Shown here piece after piece: positions 18,677 through 28,140 of a stretch of 64,000 bases of DNA. The translations under genes and the position numbers were made by a program. The stretch's first letter is position 1, and the number at the start of each line of letters is the position of its first letter. This DNA is from Haloferula luteola (GTDB lineage Bacteria > Verrucomicrobiota > Verrucomicrobiia > Verrucomicrobiales > Akkermansiaceae). The stretch spans positions 62,001-126,000 of the forward strand of contig NZ_JACHFD010000013.1 of assembly GCF_014201715.1 (NCBI RefSeq), read 5' to 3'. The notes beneath the pieces were generated by a model. It was not told where the DNA came from, made no database searches, and was given only the letters and a program-made list of their open reading frames with translations.

Positions 18677-21193
18677 TCAGGGCTCAGGTGCCGTGGTTTC
18701 TTCCACTCGGAAGAAGCCTGCCGTTCCTGCCGGGACCTCAACCGTCATCGTGGTGGAAACGCCTGTGGCAAGGATATTGTCCATCACTGATGTCCAATCC
18801 CCCAAAGTCGTCGAGGTAGTGATGCCATAATAATCACCAGCCGTCGAATCCCAAGTAAGGGTCACCGTTGCGGGAGAGACCGAAAAGTCGAAGCTATAAG
18901 ACGTCAGGGCGAGTGGAGCCGCTGGGGGTTCGATACCTTCCGTCGTCAGCATCCAATTCAGAATGTCGTGGTTTTCGCCAAGTCCTCCCGTTCGGGCAGT
19001 GAAACCAACGTAGGCCTTACCTTCAGCATCCAAGACGGAAGCACCCGTAGCGCCTAGATCCACCGCCAGACCATCAATTACCAACACACCTTCAACTGTC
19101 ACATCAAGATGGCCAGGGTAATAAAAGACTTCAACCGTATACCCAGAATTCCCTCCCACTCCAGTGAGGAGGTAGTTTCCTTCAAAGCCCTTGGCGATCG
19201 CCAGGCCTGTGGAGGAGAGGTCCTGCTGAGCGATCACGACACCGTTCACCGCCACCTTGAGGCTCGCGTGACTGGGATCATCATCACCGTTCTTGTAGGA
19301 ATCTAAAAAGATCGCCATTGTCCGTGCTTCAGTGTCCGCAGGAGTGAAGGCAGAAGGTTGATAGGTATTTCCAAACTCGGAATTCTGAACGATGAAGGCA
19401 ACTCCATCCGCGCCGTTATAGTAAAGGCTGTGCGTAATCTCGGCCTCGAACGTTGTTTTGAATCCACCGCTCAAGTCGATCGGATCGAAGAACCAAGCGG
19501 TTCCAGACTGCTGGGTGCCTTGATCCGTGAGTCGCAGGCGATTCGTATCGGGGTCGTTGACGAAGACATCGTATGCGTTGAAAACCGTCGATGAGCCCAA
19601 GGGCACGACACCGTCAGCATTGTCAAAGCCCGGGTAGTCAATGGTTCCATCGAACGGAGTCAACAGATACGCATAGACTTCTGCACTCACCGAGCGAGTC
19701 CCAGTCTCTGCCGTGGCAGTCAGGACGAAGGTAGTCGTCTCATTGACTGATACTTCAGCGTATCCATCCGCCGAGCCAACCACACCTACTTGTGGCTGAA
19801 TATCAATCGTGCCGCCCATGAACACGATCCAATCGAGGTCAACAGTATCGCCGGCCGTGCCCACCGTCGCCACGGAACCGAAGTCAACCGTGAAGAGATC
19901 GATGATTGGCATCATCGTGCCGTCTGCCGGGAATGGAAATACCTGTGTTGGCGTGAATCGATCCGTGGGGGTCGAATAATCCAAACCTGTCATCGATTCG
20001 ATGTAGGTCCAGGTCTCTCCACCGTCGGAGCTTTCCTCCAACACCCATTGAATCGGGTCACGACCATTGAAGTCGTTGGCCGTGACCAACTGATAGGAAC
20101 CCAGTTCCACTGGGCCACTGAACTCAAAGACGACCGGATTTGCTGACCCACTGAACCACTTGGTTGAAGAGTCGCCATCGATAAGCTTGAGCGCACCCTC
20201 GTTTGCATCCGCAGCGTTGGTACCAGCGTCGTCAACGACATTCACGGGAATCACCTCATTTCCTTCCGGGTCGAAGAACAAAAATTCACCCAGCTGAATG
20301 GCGGTTCCAGCACGCATTTTCATCGGAGAAAAGCGTACCATTTCGACGGTTCTGGTCGTGGAATCCTCCGTCCGGATCGTCATAGTTTTCTCAGCCGTGG
20401 TTCCCCCCACGCCATAGACGGTCAACTTGACGTTCGAGTCGGAGTTATCCGGAAGCGCGATCTCGGGGTAGTCGCCATTCTCGACCGGGATCGGAGTTCC
20501 TCCATTGACCGTGATTTCAGCTGTGTCACCCAGCTCCCATTCACAGTAGAAGGTCCAATTCCCGTTTGGAATGACTGCAGTCGAACCTGGATAGTCGAGA
20601 TTGTCCGATTCAAAGTAGAGAATCCGAGGACTGATCGAGTCTGGAATCTCCCGATTCGTCGCCAGTGCTTGGGCGTTCCGTGCCGTATTAACGGAAGCAT
20701 CACTTACCAAGTCGACCAGAGTCCAGGTCACCCCGTCCTCGGAACTCTCCAAGCGCCAGGTCACCGGATCCCGTCCGTTGGCGTCGTTCGCCGTCCAGTA
20801 GTTGTAGCTGCCAATGATTACAGAATCATCGGTTCCCCCATTGATTTGGGTAAAATCGAGAATGAGCGCGGTATCGTCCCAGCTGAAATCCAGCCATTTG
20901 TTGGTCTTGTTTCCGTCAAAGGCATATTCGGGGAGCTCTCCTGCAGGTGTATCAGGATTTTCCGCGCTGACTCCCACCGTCCCGCCGGGAGGCGTGGGGA
21001 TGGGATCGCCATTCTCATCGAACAGCAGAAGCTCCGACATTTGGAAGATCGACCCAGGCGTTCGAACCGCGACCGGCTCGAATCGAAGGTACTTGAAGGC
21101 AGTGGGGGCTGCGTGAGCGACACTGGAGGTCGCCATCATCCCCACAGCCGCCGCGAGGAGACCCCGCTGCAGGTTAAGTGGTTGAGTAGACAT
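18677..21193 (-). CDS. Secreted protein with two discoidin-like domains and an L-type lectin-like domain
   Basis: The 838-residue protein begins with a signal peptide (LQRGLLAAAVGMMATSSVAHA). Two related F5/8 type C (discoidin) like segments follow: FKYLRFEPV...NKW..F..GRDPVTWRLESSEDG and VEMVRFSPM...STKWFSG...GRDPIQWVLEESSDGG. A legume-lectin-like domain covers about 540-770 (GADGVAFIVQN, GYTVEVFYYPG, AYVGFTARTGG). A C-terminal fibronectin-like tail ends FFRVEE. No catalytic domain is visible, so it is probably a carbohydrate-binding or adhesive surface protein. It follows the sulfatase gene on the same strand but each has its own terminator. I chose the ATG at 21193; other in-frame ATGs lie at 21202 and 21226. 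Confidence 0.75.
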   Translation of the reverse strand: MSTQPLNLQRGLLAAAVGMMATSSVAHAAPTAFKYLRFEPVAVRTPGSIFQMSELLLFDENGDPIPTPPGGTVGVSAENPDTPAGELPEYAFDGNKTNKWLDFSWDDTALILDFTQINGGTDDSVIIGSYNYWTANDANGRDPVTWRLESSEDGVTWTLVDLVSDASVNTARNAQALATNREIPDSISPRILYFESDNLDYPGSTAVIPNGNWTFYCEWELGDTAEITVNGGTPIPVENGDYPEIALPDNSDSNVKLTVYGVGGTTAEKTMTIRTEDSTTRTVEMVRFSPMKMRAGTAIQLGEFLFFDPEGNEVIPVNVVDDAGTNAADANEGALKLIDGDSSTKWFSGSANPVVFEFSGPVELGSYQLVTANDFNGRDPIQWVLEESSDGGETWTYIESMTGLDYSTPTDRFTPTQVFPFPADGTMMPIIDLFTVDFGSVATVGTAGDTVDLDWIVFMGGTIDIQPQVGVVGSADGYAEVSVNETTTFVLTATAETGTRSVSAEVYAYLLTPFDGTIDYPGFDNADGVVPLGSSTVFNAYDVFVNDPDTNRLRLTDQGTQQSGTAWFFDPIDLSGGFKTTFEAEITHSLYYNGADGVAFIVQNSEFGNTYQPSAFTPADTEARTMAIFLDSYKNGDDDPSHASLKVAVNGVVIAQQDLSSTGLAIAKGFEGNYLLTGVGGNSGYTVEVFYYPGHLDVTVEGVLVIDGLAVDLGATGASVLDAEGKAYVGFTARTGGLGENHDILNWMLTTEGIEPPAAPLALTSYSFDFSVSPATVTLTWDSTAGDYYGITTSTTLGDWTSVMDNILATGVSTTMTVEVPAGTAGFFRVEETTAPEP

Positions 21194-21658
21194 GGATTGC
21201 ATCTTGGGATTGAAGCCTCCGCCCACCCGACCTGCGGGCGCGAGACCTGATTAGACAATCAATCTACGTGCCAAGCGCCAGCCCACTTCCAACAATTCTT
21301 TCTGCGGATTCTTCATCAAACCCCCATTTTTCAATCAATTCCGCCAATTCATGGCATTTCTGCCATTTTGATAGGAATCGTTTCCTTTACGAATACCTAC
21401 GCATCCCCCTGAGGTGGGGATGGCGGAATTTCAAGAACCGTTCCTGGTATCGATTTCTCTCCGTAACCTTCACGATTCGCAAAGCGTTGAACATCGGGCT
21501 TTTCCACTTGTCATCGGCCTTTCCATCCCTAGTCTCGCCGCCCGTTTCTCTTTCCTGAAGCTGGCACGCGGTTGGAGCCCCGTAGCGTGCCGGTCCAAAA
21601 ACCGGGGCAATGCCGGAAGGAAAACGAACCAAGGAACACAACCCTAACCCCAAACCAC
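21194..21658. other. Intergenic region between the lectin gene and rpsA
   Basis: About 465 bases separate two divergent genes. It should hold both promoters and the rpsA leader. Short open frames here do not look like proteins. The last 70 bases contain a small hairpin (CCGGT..ACCGG near 21590-21605) that could lie in the leader of rpsA, where autogenous control is known in other bacteria. I see no convincing -35/-10 pair. Confidence 0.5.
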
Positions 21659-23368
21659 ATGAGCACTGCCGTGCTTAACAACACCAACACGGAACTTAGC
21701 GATCTGATCGATTCCAAGTTCCGCGAGTTCAAGGAAGGCACGATCGTCAAAGGCACGATCATCGAAATCCGCCCTCAAGTCGTCCTCGTCGACATCGGCT
21801 ACAAGTCCGAAGGCACCATCAGCGCTGCCGAGTTCGAAGACGAAGAAATTGAAGTCGGCGACGAAGTCGAAGTTCTCCTTGAGAAACTCGAAAACGACGA
21901 AGGCATGGTCGTCCTCTCCAAGGAGAAGGCCGCCCACAAGCAGAACTGGGAAAAAATCGTCCGCGTCTACGAAGATGGCGGCCTGGTTCGCGGCAAGGTC
22001 AAGGCCGTCGTCAAAGGTGGCCTCACCGTCAACGTCGGCGTCGAAGCCTTCCTGCCTGGATCCCAAGTGGACATCATTCCGCCGAAGGACCTCACCGAAT
22101 ACGTCGGTAACATTTACGAGTTCAAGATCGTCAAGGTCAACGACGACCGCAAGAACATCGTCCTCTCCCGCCGCGAAGTCATCGAAGCCGAGCGCGCCGA
22201 ACTCCGCCAGCGCTTCCTCCAGACCGTCAAGGTTGGCGACAAGGTCACGGGCGCCGTCAAGAACATCACCGACTTCGGTGCGTTCGTGGACCTCCAAGGC
22301 ATGGATGGCCTTCTTCACGTCACCGACATGTCGTGGGGTCGCATCAACCACCCTTCGGAAATGCTCATGATCGGTCAATCGCTCGAGGTGATGATCCTCG
22401 ACGTGGATCGCGAGAAGGAGCGTGTCTCCCTCGGCCTGAAGCAAATGACCGACAACCCATGGGAGGACATCGAGGCCAAGTACCCGATCGGCACCCAAGT
22501 CAAGGGCAAGGTCACCAAGCTCCTGCCCTACGGCGCATTCGTCGAAATCGAGCGTGGCGTGGAAGGCCTCGTGCACGTGTCCGAGCTTTCCTGGGTCAAG
22601 CGCATCACTCGCCCGAGCGACGTGCTCGAACTCGATCAGGAAATCGAAGCGGTCGTCCTCGGCATCTCGATCGAAGAGCAGAAGATCTCCCTCGGCGTTC
22701 GCCAACTCGAGCCCAATCCTTGGGACGAAATTGAGGTCCGCTACCCAATCGGCGCCACCATCAAGGGCCCGGTCCGCAACCTCACCGCCTACGGCGCCTT
22801 CGTCGAACTCGAAGAAGGCATCGACGGCATGGTCCACGTCTCGGACATGTCCTGGACTCGCAAGATCAACCACCCCTCCGAAGTTCTCAAAAAGAACGAC
22901 GAGGTCGAAGCGATCGTGCTTTCCATCGACAAGGCCAACCAGCGTGTCTCCCTCGGCCTCAAGCAGCTTGAGGACGATCCATGGAGCCACATCGACGAAC
23001 GCTTCAAGGTCGGCGATCTGGTCAAGGGCACCGTCGCGAAGATCGCTTCGTTTGGCGCCTTCGTGAACCTCGATGGCGACATCGACGGCCTCATCCACAT
23101 CTCGCAGCTCAGCGAAGATCACGTGGAAAAGGTCAAGGACGTCATCAAGGTCGGCGACGAAATCGAAGCCCGCGTCATCAAGGTCGACAAAGTCGAGCGC
23201 CGCATCGGTCTCTCGATCAAGGCCGTCAGCTACTCGGAAGAGGAGCTCAAGAAGGAAAGCGCCAGCTTCGAAAGCCTGCGTCCGTCCTCCGAGATGGTTG
23301 GCCTCGAACAGGCCTTCAACCTCGCCGCCGCCGCTGCCGAGGAGTGGAGCCCGTCCGACGAGGATTGA
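21659..23368 (+). CDS. rpsA: 30S ribosomal protein S1
   Basis: The 569-residue protein contains six S1 RNA-binding domains in a row. The last four start with GDKVTGAVKNITDFGAFV, GTQVKGKVTKLLPYGAFV, GATIKGPVRNLTAYGAFV and GDLVKGTVAKIASFGAFV. The number and order match classic S1, which brings mRNA to the small subunit. I use the ATG at 21659 (MSTAVLNN); the in-frame codon at 21572 is a TTG in the leader. An obvious terminator follows. Confidence 0.95.
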   Translation: MSTAVLNNTNTELSDLIDSKFREFKEGTIVKGTIIEIRPQVVLVDIGYKSEGTISAAEFEDEEIEVGDEVEVLLEKLENDEGMVVLSKEKAAHKQNWEKIVRVYEDGGLVRGKVKAVVKGGLTVNVGVEAFLPGSQVDIIPPKDLTEYVGNIYEFKIVKVNDDRKNIVLSRREVIEAERAELRQRFLQTVKVGDKVTGAVKNITDFGAFVDLQGMDGLLHVTDMSWGRINHPSEMLMIGQSLEVMILDVDREKERVSLGLKQMTDNPWEDIEAKYPIGTQVKGKVTKLLPYGAFVEIERGVEGLVHVSELSWVKRITRPSDVLELDQEIEAVVLGISIEEQKISLGVRQLEPNPWDEIEVRYPIGATIKGPVRNLTAYGAFVELEEGIDGMVHVSDMSWTRKINHPSEVLKKNDEVEAIVLSIDKANQRVSLGLKQLEDDPWSHIDERFKVGDLVKGTVAKIASFGAFVNLDGDIDGLIHISQLSEDHVEKVKDVIKVGDEIEARVIKVDKVERRIGLSIKAVSYSEEELKKESASFESLRPSSEMVGLEQAFNLAAAAAEEWSPSDED

Positions 23369-23393
23369 TCCTACCCCAACCGCAAGGTTTCCC

Positions 23394-23431
23394 AAAAGCC
23401 GGTCCCGTTCGTCGGGGCCGGCTTTTCTTTT
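23394..23431 (+). terminator. Rho-independent terminator of rpsA
   Basis: AAAAGCCGGTCCCG and CGGGGCCGGCTTTT form a long stem around a four-base loop, followed by CTTTTCT. It begins 26 bases after the rpsA stop. Because the stem is flanked by A and T on both sides it may also stop transcripts from the minus strand. Confidence 0.88.
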
Positions 23432-23495
23432 CTGCCAAGACCCTCAAACTGCCCTCCTTCAGGAGTCAATCCAGCCGCTGCCCCCAGCGAGCACT

Positions 23496-24032
23496 TCAAG
23501 GACGCGAGAGCAGGTCCCTTCTCCGCTTCAGCCAAAGCAAATAACCGATCCCTGCCAGCGTCCCCGCCAGATAGCAAGTGAGCTGGATCGATTGCGTGGT
23601 CATCAACTCCCTCGTCAATTCAGGATAGAGGAACTCTGGATACACCGGCTTCTTGAAGAACCACGACCAGGCCCCCGCGATCAGACCCGCCAACTCCGTC
23701 AAAGCCAAAGCTGGCCACACTCCCAACAGAATCGTTTTCACAGGAACCGGAGGTCGACTCCCCGTACGCCCGAGAAACAAGGCCAGAATTCCCAACGGAA
23801 TGCCAGGGCCGATCGAGGCACGAAATGCCCATGCCGCTGCCAGCAGCCGCCAATTTTCAATGCCCCACAGCGGCGGATGATACTCCGTGAAGTGCTCGGG
23901 AGCGATCGGTGCCAAGTAAAGATCGTGCAGCTGGCAGAAAATCAGAACCTCCGCCCAGACCCCGAAAATCACTCCATAACTGACCCCACGCGACTCCCCG
24001 GAAAGGTTGCCGATGCGAGGCCGGGCACTCAT
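23496..24032 (-). CDS. Hypothetical membrane protein with about four helices
   Basis: The 178-residue protein has four hydrophobic stretches (around 17-35, 67-87, 100-122 and 148-170) and a basic C-terminus (LKRRRDLLSRP). No family is recognised. Its ATG overlaps the stop of the histidine kinase by four bases (ATGA), so the two are almost certainly co-translated. It could be a membrane partner of the kinase, which itself has no membrane segment, but this is inference. Confidence 0.7.
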   Translation of the reverse strand: MSARPRIGNLSGESRGVSYGVIFGVWAEVLIFCQLHDLYLAPIAPEHFTEYHPPLWGIENWRLLAAAWAFRASIGPGIPLGILALFLGRTGSRPPVPVKTILLGVWPALALTELAGLIAGAWSWFFKKPVYPEFLYPELTRELMTTQSIQLTCYLAGTLAGIGYLLWLKRRRDLLSRP

Positions 24033-25195
24033 GCCTTGGGAAACACCAACCGAAAACGCGCTCCCTCCCCAGGCTCACTCACCAATTCGATGGTCCCACC
24101 GACTTGATCCATCAGGCTCTTCACAATGGAAAGGCCCAGACCAGTCGACTCCTCCCCTGCTGTCGGCTCAGCACTCAGCCGAGCATAACGCCGATACAGC
24201 TTCGCTCGGTCAGCCTCGGAAAACCCGGGCCCCTGATCCGAAATCTCCAGATGGCTGCCGTCGTGCGTTCGCTCAACCGAAACACGAATCACTCCGCCTC
24301 TCGGACTGAACTTCACCGCATTCGTCAAAAGGTTTTCCACCACCCTGACCACCGCCCAGCTCGCGACCGCTACCGATTGGCGACCATTCACCGCTTCCAC
24401 CTGAAGCTCGAGCCCCTTTTCATCAGCGATCGCACGATGTCGGTCCACCACCTCTTCGATGCGCACCATCAGATCGAAACACGACTCTTTCTCACGCCGA
24501 TCCGAACGCGCAATCTTGCCCAGCAACTCGCTGGCCCGACGACTCGAATCCGCCATAGCCTCCACCAACGGCACCAAATCCTCGGGCATCCCTTCGAGCC
24601 TCGATTCCAAAATCGAAACCCCCATTGCCACACCCGACAGCGGATTCTTCAAATCGTGAATGATCAAATCGAGGTCCGTCCGGAAACGCTCCCGCTCCAG
24701 TCGATGATCGATCAAATCCGCGACCACCGCCGTGAAATCCCTGACTTGGCGGATTTCACCTGCGGTCCAGGCCCGCGGCTGACTGTCGATCACACAAAAC
24801 GCACCGAGGGCTTGGAAATCCCGCCCAATGATCGGAAACCCAAGATAGGCCATCACCCCCAAATCGAGAATCGCAGGATTTCCCGCGACCCGGGCATCCC
24901 GGCTCGCATCTCGAATGATCAAGGGCCGGCGCGTCCTCACCGCCAGCTGGCAAAAGGAATGACTCAGCGGTGTCTTTCGCTCCTGATCCATCGGAGCAGG
25001 CAATCCACAGGCACCAGGAAATACCTGCTTTTCATCGTCCACCAATGAAACCAAGCACACCGGCACCTTCAGAACCGACGAAGCCAGCTCGGTCAGGCGA
25101 TCATACTCATTGAACCCGCCCTGGCCCACGAGGCCTGTTTTGCGGAGCGATTCCAATCGCTCCGGGTCCAACAAGGGGTCGGTGGAATCACGCAC
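24029..25195 (-). CDS. GAF-domain sensor histidine kinase
   Basis: The 388-residue soluble protein has an N-terminal GAF domain (about 30-160, with VCLVSLVDDEKQVF and PLIIRDASRD), a dimerisation/phosphoacceptor region with His180 in IIHDLKNPLS, and an HATPase_c domain with the N box (NLLTNAVKF), G1 (DQGPGF) and G2 (STGLGLSIVK) motifs. No membrane helix and no receiver domain are present, and no response regulator gene is nearby, so the target is unknown. The start codon is GTG at 25195, with a G-rich stretch just before it. The gene overlaps the next membrane protein gene by four bases. Confidence 0.9.
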   Translation of the reverse strand: MRDSTDPLLDPERLESLRKTGLVGQGGFNEYDRLTELASSVLKVPVCLVSLVDDEKQVFPGACGLPAPMDQERKTPLSHSFCQLAVRTRRPLIIRDASRDARVAGNPAILDLGVMAYLGFPIIGRDFQALGAFCVIDSQPRAWTAGEIRQVRDFTAVVADLIDHRLERERFRTDLDLIIHDLKNPLSGVAMGVSILESRLEGMPEDLVPLVEAMADSSRRASELLGKIARSDRREKESCFDLMVRIEEVVDRHRAIADEKGLELQVEAVNGRQSVAVASWAVVRVVENLLTNAVKFSPRGGVIRVSVERTHDGSHLEISDQGPGFSEADRAKLYRRYARLSAEPTAGEESTGLGLSIVKSLMDQVGGTIELVSEPGEGARFRLVFPKA

Positions 25196-25262
25196 ACCCC
25201 CGTCATAAAGTCAGGGCCCCAACCGACGCAAGCCCATCGGCAGCTGCATGGAAATAAAGACC

Positions 25263-25293
25263 AAAACGCCCGGCCGCTATCAGCGGACGGGCG
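25263..25293 (-). terminator. Rho-independent terminator of rpmE
   Basis: On the minus strand CGCCCGTCCGC and GCGGCCGGGCG pair around TGATA and are followed by TTTTGG. It starts about 30 bases after the rpmE stop. Confidence 0.85.
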
Positions 25294-25323
25294 TCGGGGA
25301 AAATCGTTGCCAGACAGCGGGAA

Positions 25324-25596
25324 TCAGGCACCCAGCTTCGGCTTGCCCACGCGACGCACGGAGCCGAAACGCTTCTGGAATTTGTCGATGCGGCCTTCGG
25401 TATCGACGAACTGCTTCTGGCCCGTGAAGAACGGGTGAGAGTCCGAGGTCACGCCCATCGAGATGACGTTGTATTCCACACCATCGATGGTCTCCTTCTT
25501 CTCGGAAGACTTGGTCGAGCGAGTGATGAAACGAGCACCAGTGGTCATGTCGACGAAGATCGCCGGCGCGTAGTTGGGATGCAGATCCTTTTTCAT
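25324..25596 (-). CDS. rpmE2: 50S ribosomal protein L31, type B (zinc-free form)
   Basis: The 90-residue product starts MKKDLHPNYAPAIFVDM and contains SDSHPFFTGQKQFVDTEGR, the L31 signature. The CxxC zinc ribbon of the A form is missing, so this is the zinc-independent type B, which in some bacteria replaces the zinc form under zinc starvation. I use the ATG at 25596. No zinc-regulator (Zur) operator is apparent upstream, so this may be the only L31 of the organism. Confidence 0.95.
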   Translation of the reverse strand: MKKDLHPNYAPAIFVDMTTGARFITRSTKSSEKKETIDGVEYNVISMGVTSDSHPFFTGQKQFVDTEGRIDKFQKRFGSVRRVGKPKLGA

Positions 25597-25702
25597 GGCA
25601 GGTAGGGATGACGCCACGTTCCAACGCGGCGGGGCGGGGAGGATGCATGGCCAACCCGTCCTGTCAAGACGGGGAGCAGCCAACCGACGGGATTTTCCCG
25701 CC

Positions 25703-25900
25703 TCAAGGGTCCTTCGCCACCCGGGCCGCACCACCTCGATGCATCCACCACAAATTCAGAAGACGACGCAAATCAAGCCCCCCGTCATGGCCGACCCTGA
25801 TCATCGGCTTCTTCTGAGAGCTTCTGGCGGTGCTCTTGGTTGGAGAAACCAAAGCCGAACGCCAGAAAATCGCTCCCACCAAACAGAAAATCACCCCCAT
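25703..25900 (-). CDS. Doubtful short reading frame after holA
   Basis: The 344 bases between rpmE and holA hold one minus-strand frame of 65 codons (start ATG 25900, MGVIFCLVGAIFWRSALV). It could encode one membrane helix and a basic tail rich in Arg and Leu, and it lies 40 bases after holA. Nothing else supports it. The stretch otherwise looks like the promoter region of rpmE. Confidence 0.22.
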   Translation of the reverse strand: MGVIFCLVGAIFWRSALVSPTKSTARSSQKKPMIRVGHDGGLDLRRLLNLWWMHRGGAARVAKDP

Positions 25901-25940
25901 CGCCCCCACAGGCAGTGGCCTTTTCAGCCCCAGTTCACGC

Positions 25941-27056
25941 CTATCGCCGCTCCACCGCAGCACTCATCTCCGCCACGAAACGATGCAACACCAGCCGGTG
26001 ATCAAGCCCTGTGGTCACCAGAGCCTTGTCCGCCTTCAGTGCCGATTCCATCAAGCTTCGCAGCGCCGATTGGCTGAAAGCCCGCGCCGCTTGTTGGGAA
26101 AGGAACAGCGGATAGGCATTCACCCCGCCCGCTTTCTTTTGTGGCAGCCAGGCTTTCTTCAAGGGGGGCAGCTTGTCCAGCGCGGCCGCAAAGGCAGGAT
26201 AAGAACTTCCGCGAATTCCCATGTCGGCGACCACCCTCGCCATGAACAAGCTACGAACCGTGGGGATCATCGAGGCCCGCATCAGACCAATGGCACTCTC
26301 CCCACTCACCAGCAGTCGGTCGATCAATTCGATTGCCCGCGCCGCATCTCCCGTTTGCAGAGATTTTCCAATCTCAAAAACGATGCCTGCACGACTCATC
26401 GGCACCAAGAGCCGCACATCCTCCAAGCTCACCACCCGACGCTCCGGACCGAGGAAAAGATCCAGCTTTTCCAGCTCGCTGCCAATCTGTCGCGTCGCCT
26501 CCCCCGCCTGCATGACGAATAACTCCAGAGCTTCTTCCTCAAACGACAACCCCAGATCCCGGGCGCGACCCCGCACCAACAGCGCCACTTCCTCCTCCCA
26601 ACCGTCCTTCGAGGTATCGATCTTGTCGAAACTCCGAACGCTCGCGCTCTTTTCCAGGAACTTCCAGAAGGCTCGCCGCTTATCAATCCCCGTCGCGCTC
26701 AGCAAAAAAGTCACTCCCGGCGCCAGCCCCCGGTCCAGACAGGCACGCAGCGATTCAACCCCATCCAAAGTCCGCTCCGAGCGCCCCGTCACATCATCCA
26801 CCAGAAAGGTCGCAGACTTCAACCAGACGACCTTCTCTCCACCGAAAAATGGCAAGGTATTGAGGGCCTCCACCACCGCTCGGCAAATCTGAAATGCTCC
26901 TTCGGAATGGTCCGCCGTGCCATCGATCGTCTCATGCGTGAAACCATCGTCCACTCCGCCGGTCAGCTCCCGATGAAGCCGCAGAGCCTCTTCTTTGACG
27001 CGACCTTCGTCGGTCCCGATGATGGCATGCATTCCGCCCACGGGCCGAACCTGCAT
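25941..27056 (-). CDS. holA: DNA polymerase III delta subunit
   Basis: The 371-residue protein shows the delta-subunit pattern: N-terminal AIIGTDEGRVKEEALRL, then LPFFGGEKVVWLKSATFL (the conserved step after the first domain), LEKLDLFLG in the middle and a helical C-terminal collar domain. Delta opens the sliding clamp and loads it on DNA. I place the start at the ATG at 27056, where an AGAGGGG ribosome site is visible; ATG 27032 (MHAIIG) is also possible. The gene is divergent from the protease-like gene at 27148. Confidence 0.85.
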   Translation of the reverse strand: MQVRPVGGMHAIIGTDEGRVKEEALRLHRELTGGVDDGFTHETIDGTADHSEGAFQICRAVVEALNTLPFFGGEKVVWLKSATFLVDDVTGRSERTLDGVESLRACLDRGLAPGVTFLLSATGIDKRRAFWKFLEKSASVRSFDKIDTSKDGWEEEVALLVRGRARDLGLSFEEEALELFVMQAGEATRQIGSELEKLDLFLGPERRVVSLEDVRLLVPMSRAGIVFEIGKSLQTGDAARAIELIDRLLVSGESAIGLMRASMIPTVRSLFMARVVADMGIRGSSYPAFAAALDKLPPLKKAWLPQKKAGGVNAYPLFLSQQAARAFSQSALRSLMESALKADKALVTTGLDHRLVLHRFVAEMSAAVERR

Positions 27057-27147
27057 GCCCACCCGCCCCTCTGTCCAGCTTCCGCAGGGCCCCAGGAAAT
27101 TTCTGGCAACTTGACAACCCAAGGAACGTGAAGCATGAAAGACGACC

Positions 27148-28140
27148 ATGAAATTTCCGAAGGCATCCCTCCTGGCTTTTGGTTTCCAAGCGCTCACCTC
27201 GCCTCTCCCGGCAGCCATCATCGCCAATCACACCGCGGCCATCAATGACCGCTTTGCTGATGATCCCTCCTTTGCCGGCAGCCTCTACGACTTTTCGGGG
27301 GTCGGTCGCACTTCTGACGGGGAATGGGCCACCATGATCGGCGGCTACTATTTCGTCAGCGCCAACCATTTCCACCCCTCTGCTGGAGAGACCGTCCGCT
27401 TTTACAACTCGAATTCCCCTTCTGGTAGCTACTTCGAATACACCGTTTCAGGCGGTTATCAGGTGAGCGGCACCGATCTGTGGGTCGGCTACTTCAGCGT
27501 GAATGTGGATTCATCCATCACCACATACAACTACGCCACCGCGTCGGCGAATAGCGTCGCGGAGACCGGACTCTCCGGGCAAAACCTCCTCTCCATCGCC
27601 CAAAGCCCCACCTCCAACTCGGCGTATGGCGGTGGGGCCATGACCGACATGGCACTCGGCGTCAATCGACTCGAATCCTGGTTCGAACAGGACACCAACA
27701 CCGTCACCATCGCCGGCGTTACCAATACTTTTGGCAGCAACGCAGGGTGGGACCAAATGGTCTTGGTCGAGAACCTTTCGGGCGATACCGCCAACGCTTA
27801 CCAGACGAATGAGATGCGCATCGAGACCGGGGATTCCGGCAGCCCGCTCTTTGCCACCGTTGGAAGTGAGCTGAGCCTCGTCGGAATTGCCTACTCCGTC
27901 ACCAACCCACCCGGACTGACCGGAAATTTCATCGACACGGCTGGCAACTACCCTGGCGATCCCTACGAAGAACGGATTGCCTCGTTTTATACCTACTCCG
28001 GAGCCAACAGCTCCGGGTTGAGCTCCATCATTTCCTCCCTCCCCATGCCCGTGCCGGAGCCGTCCCTCGCTGCATTGACCGCCCTCGGAACGGCGACCTT
28101 CCTGCGCCGTCGCCGCCCGACCCGTGTCGGCCACCGTTAA
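27148..28140 (+). CDS. Secreted trypsin-fold protein with PEP-CTERM sorting signal
   Basis: The 330-residue protein has a signal peptide (MKFPKASLLAFGFQALTSPLPA) and a C-terminal PEP-CTERM signal (VPEPS, a hydrophobic stretch, then RRRRP). The body looks like a chymotrypsin-type serine protease: His74 in VSANHFHP, Asp110 in SGTDLWVGYF and Ser230 in ETGDSGSPLF fit the catalytic triad. PEP-CTERM proteins are cut and anchored by exosortase; no exosortase gene is in the window. The stop codon overlaps that of the convergent sialidase gene. The substrate is unknown. Confidence 0.8.
   Translation: MKFPKASLLAFGFQALTSPLPAAIIANHTAAINDRFADDPSFAGSLYDFSGVGRTSDGEWATMIGGYYFVSANHFHPSAGETVRFYNSNSPSGSYFEYTVSGGYQVSGTDLWVGYFSVNVDSSITTYNYATASANSVAETGLSGQNLLSIAQSPTSNSAYGGGAMTDMALGVNRLESWFEQDTNTVTIAGVTNTFGSNAGWDQMVLVENLSGDTANAYQTNEMRIETGDSGSPLFATVGSELSLVGIAYSVTNPPGLTGNFIDTAGNYPGDPYEERIASFYTYSGANSSGLSSIISSLPMPVPEPSLAALTALGTATFLRRRRPTRVGHR

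Noticed and set aside
21644-23395. A 583-codon open frame antisense to rpsA
   Set aside because: It mirrors rpsA codons on the opposite strand, has an Asp/Phe/Val-heavy composition typical of a shadow of GC-rich genes, and has no recognisable domain. rpsA itself is certain.
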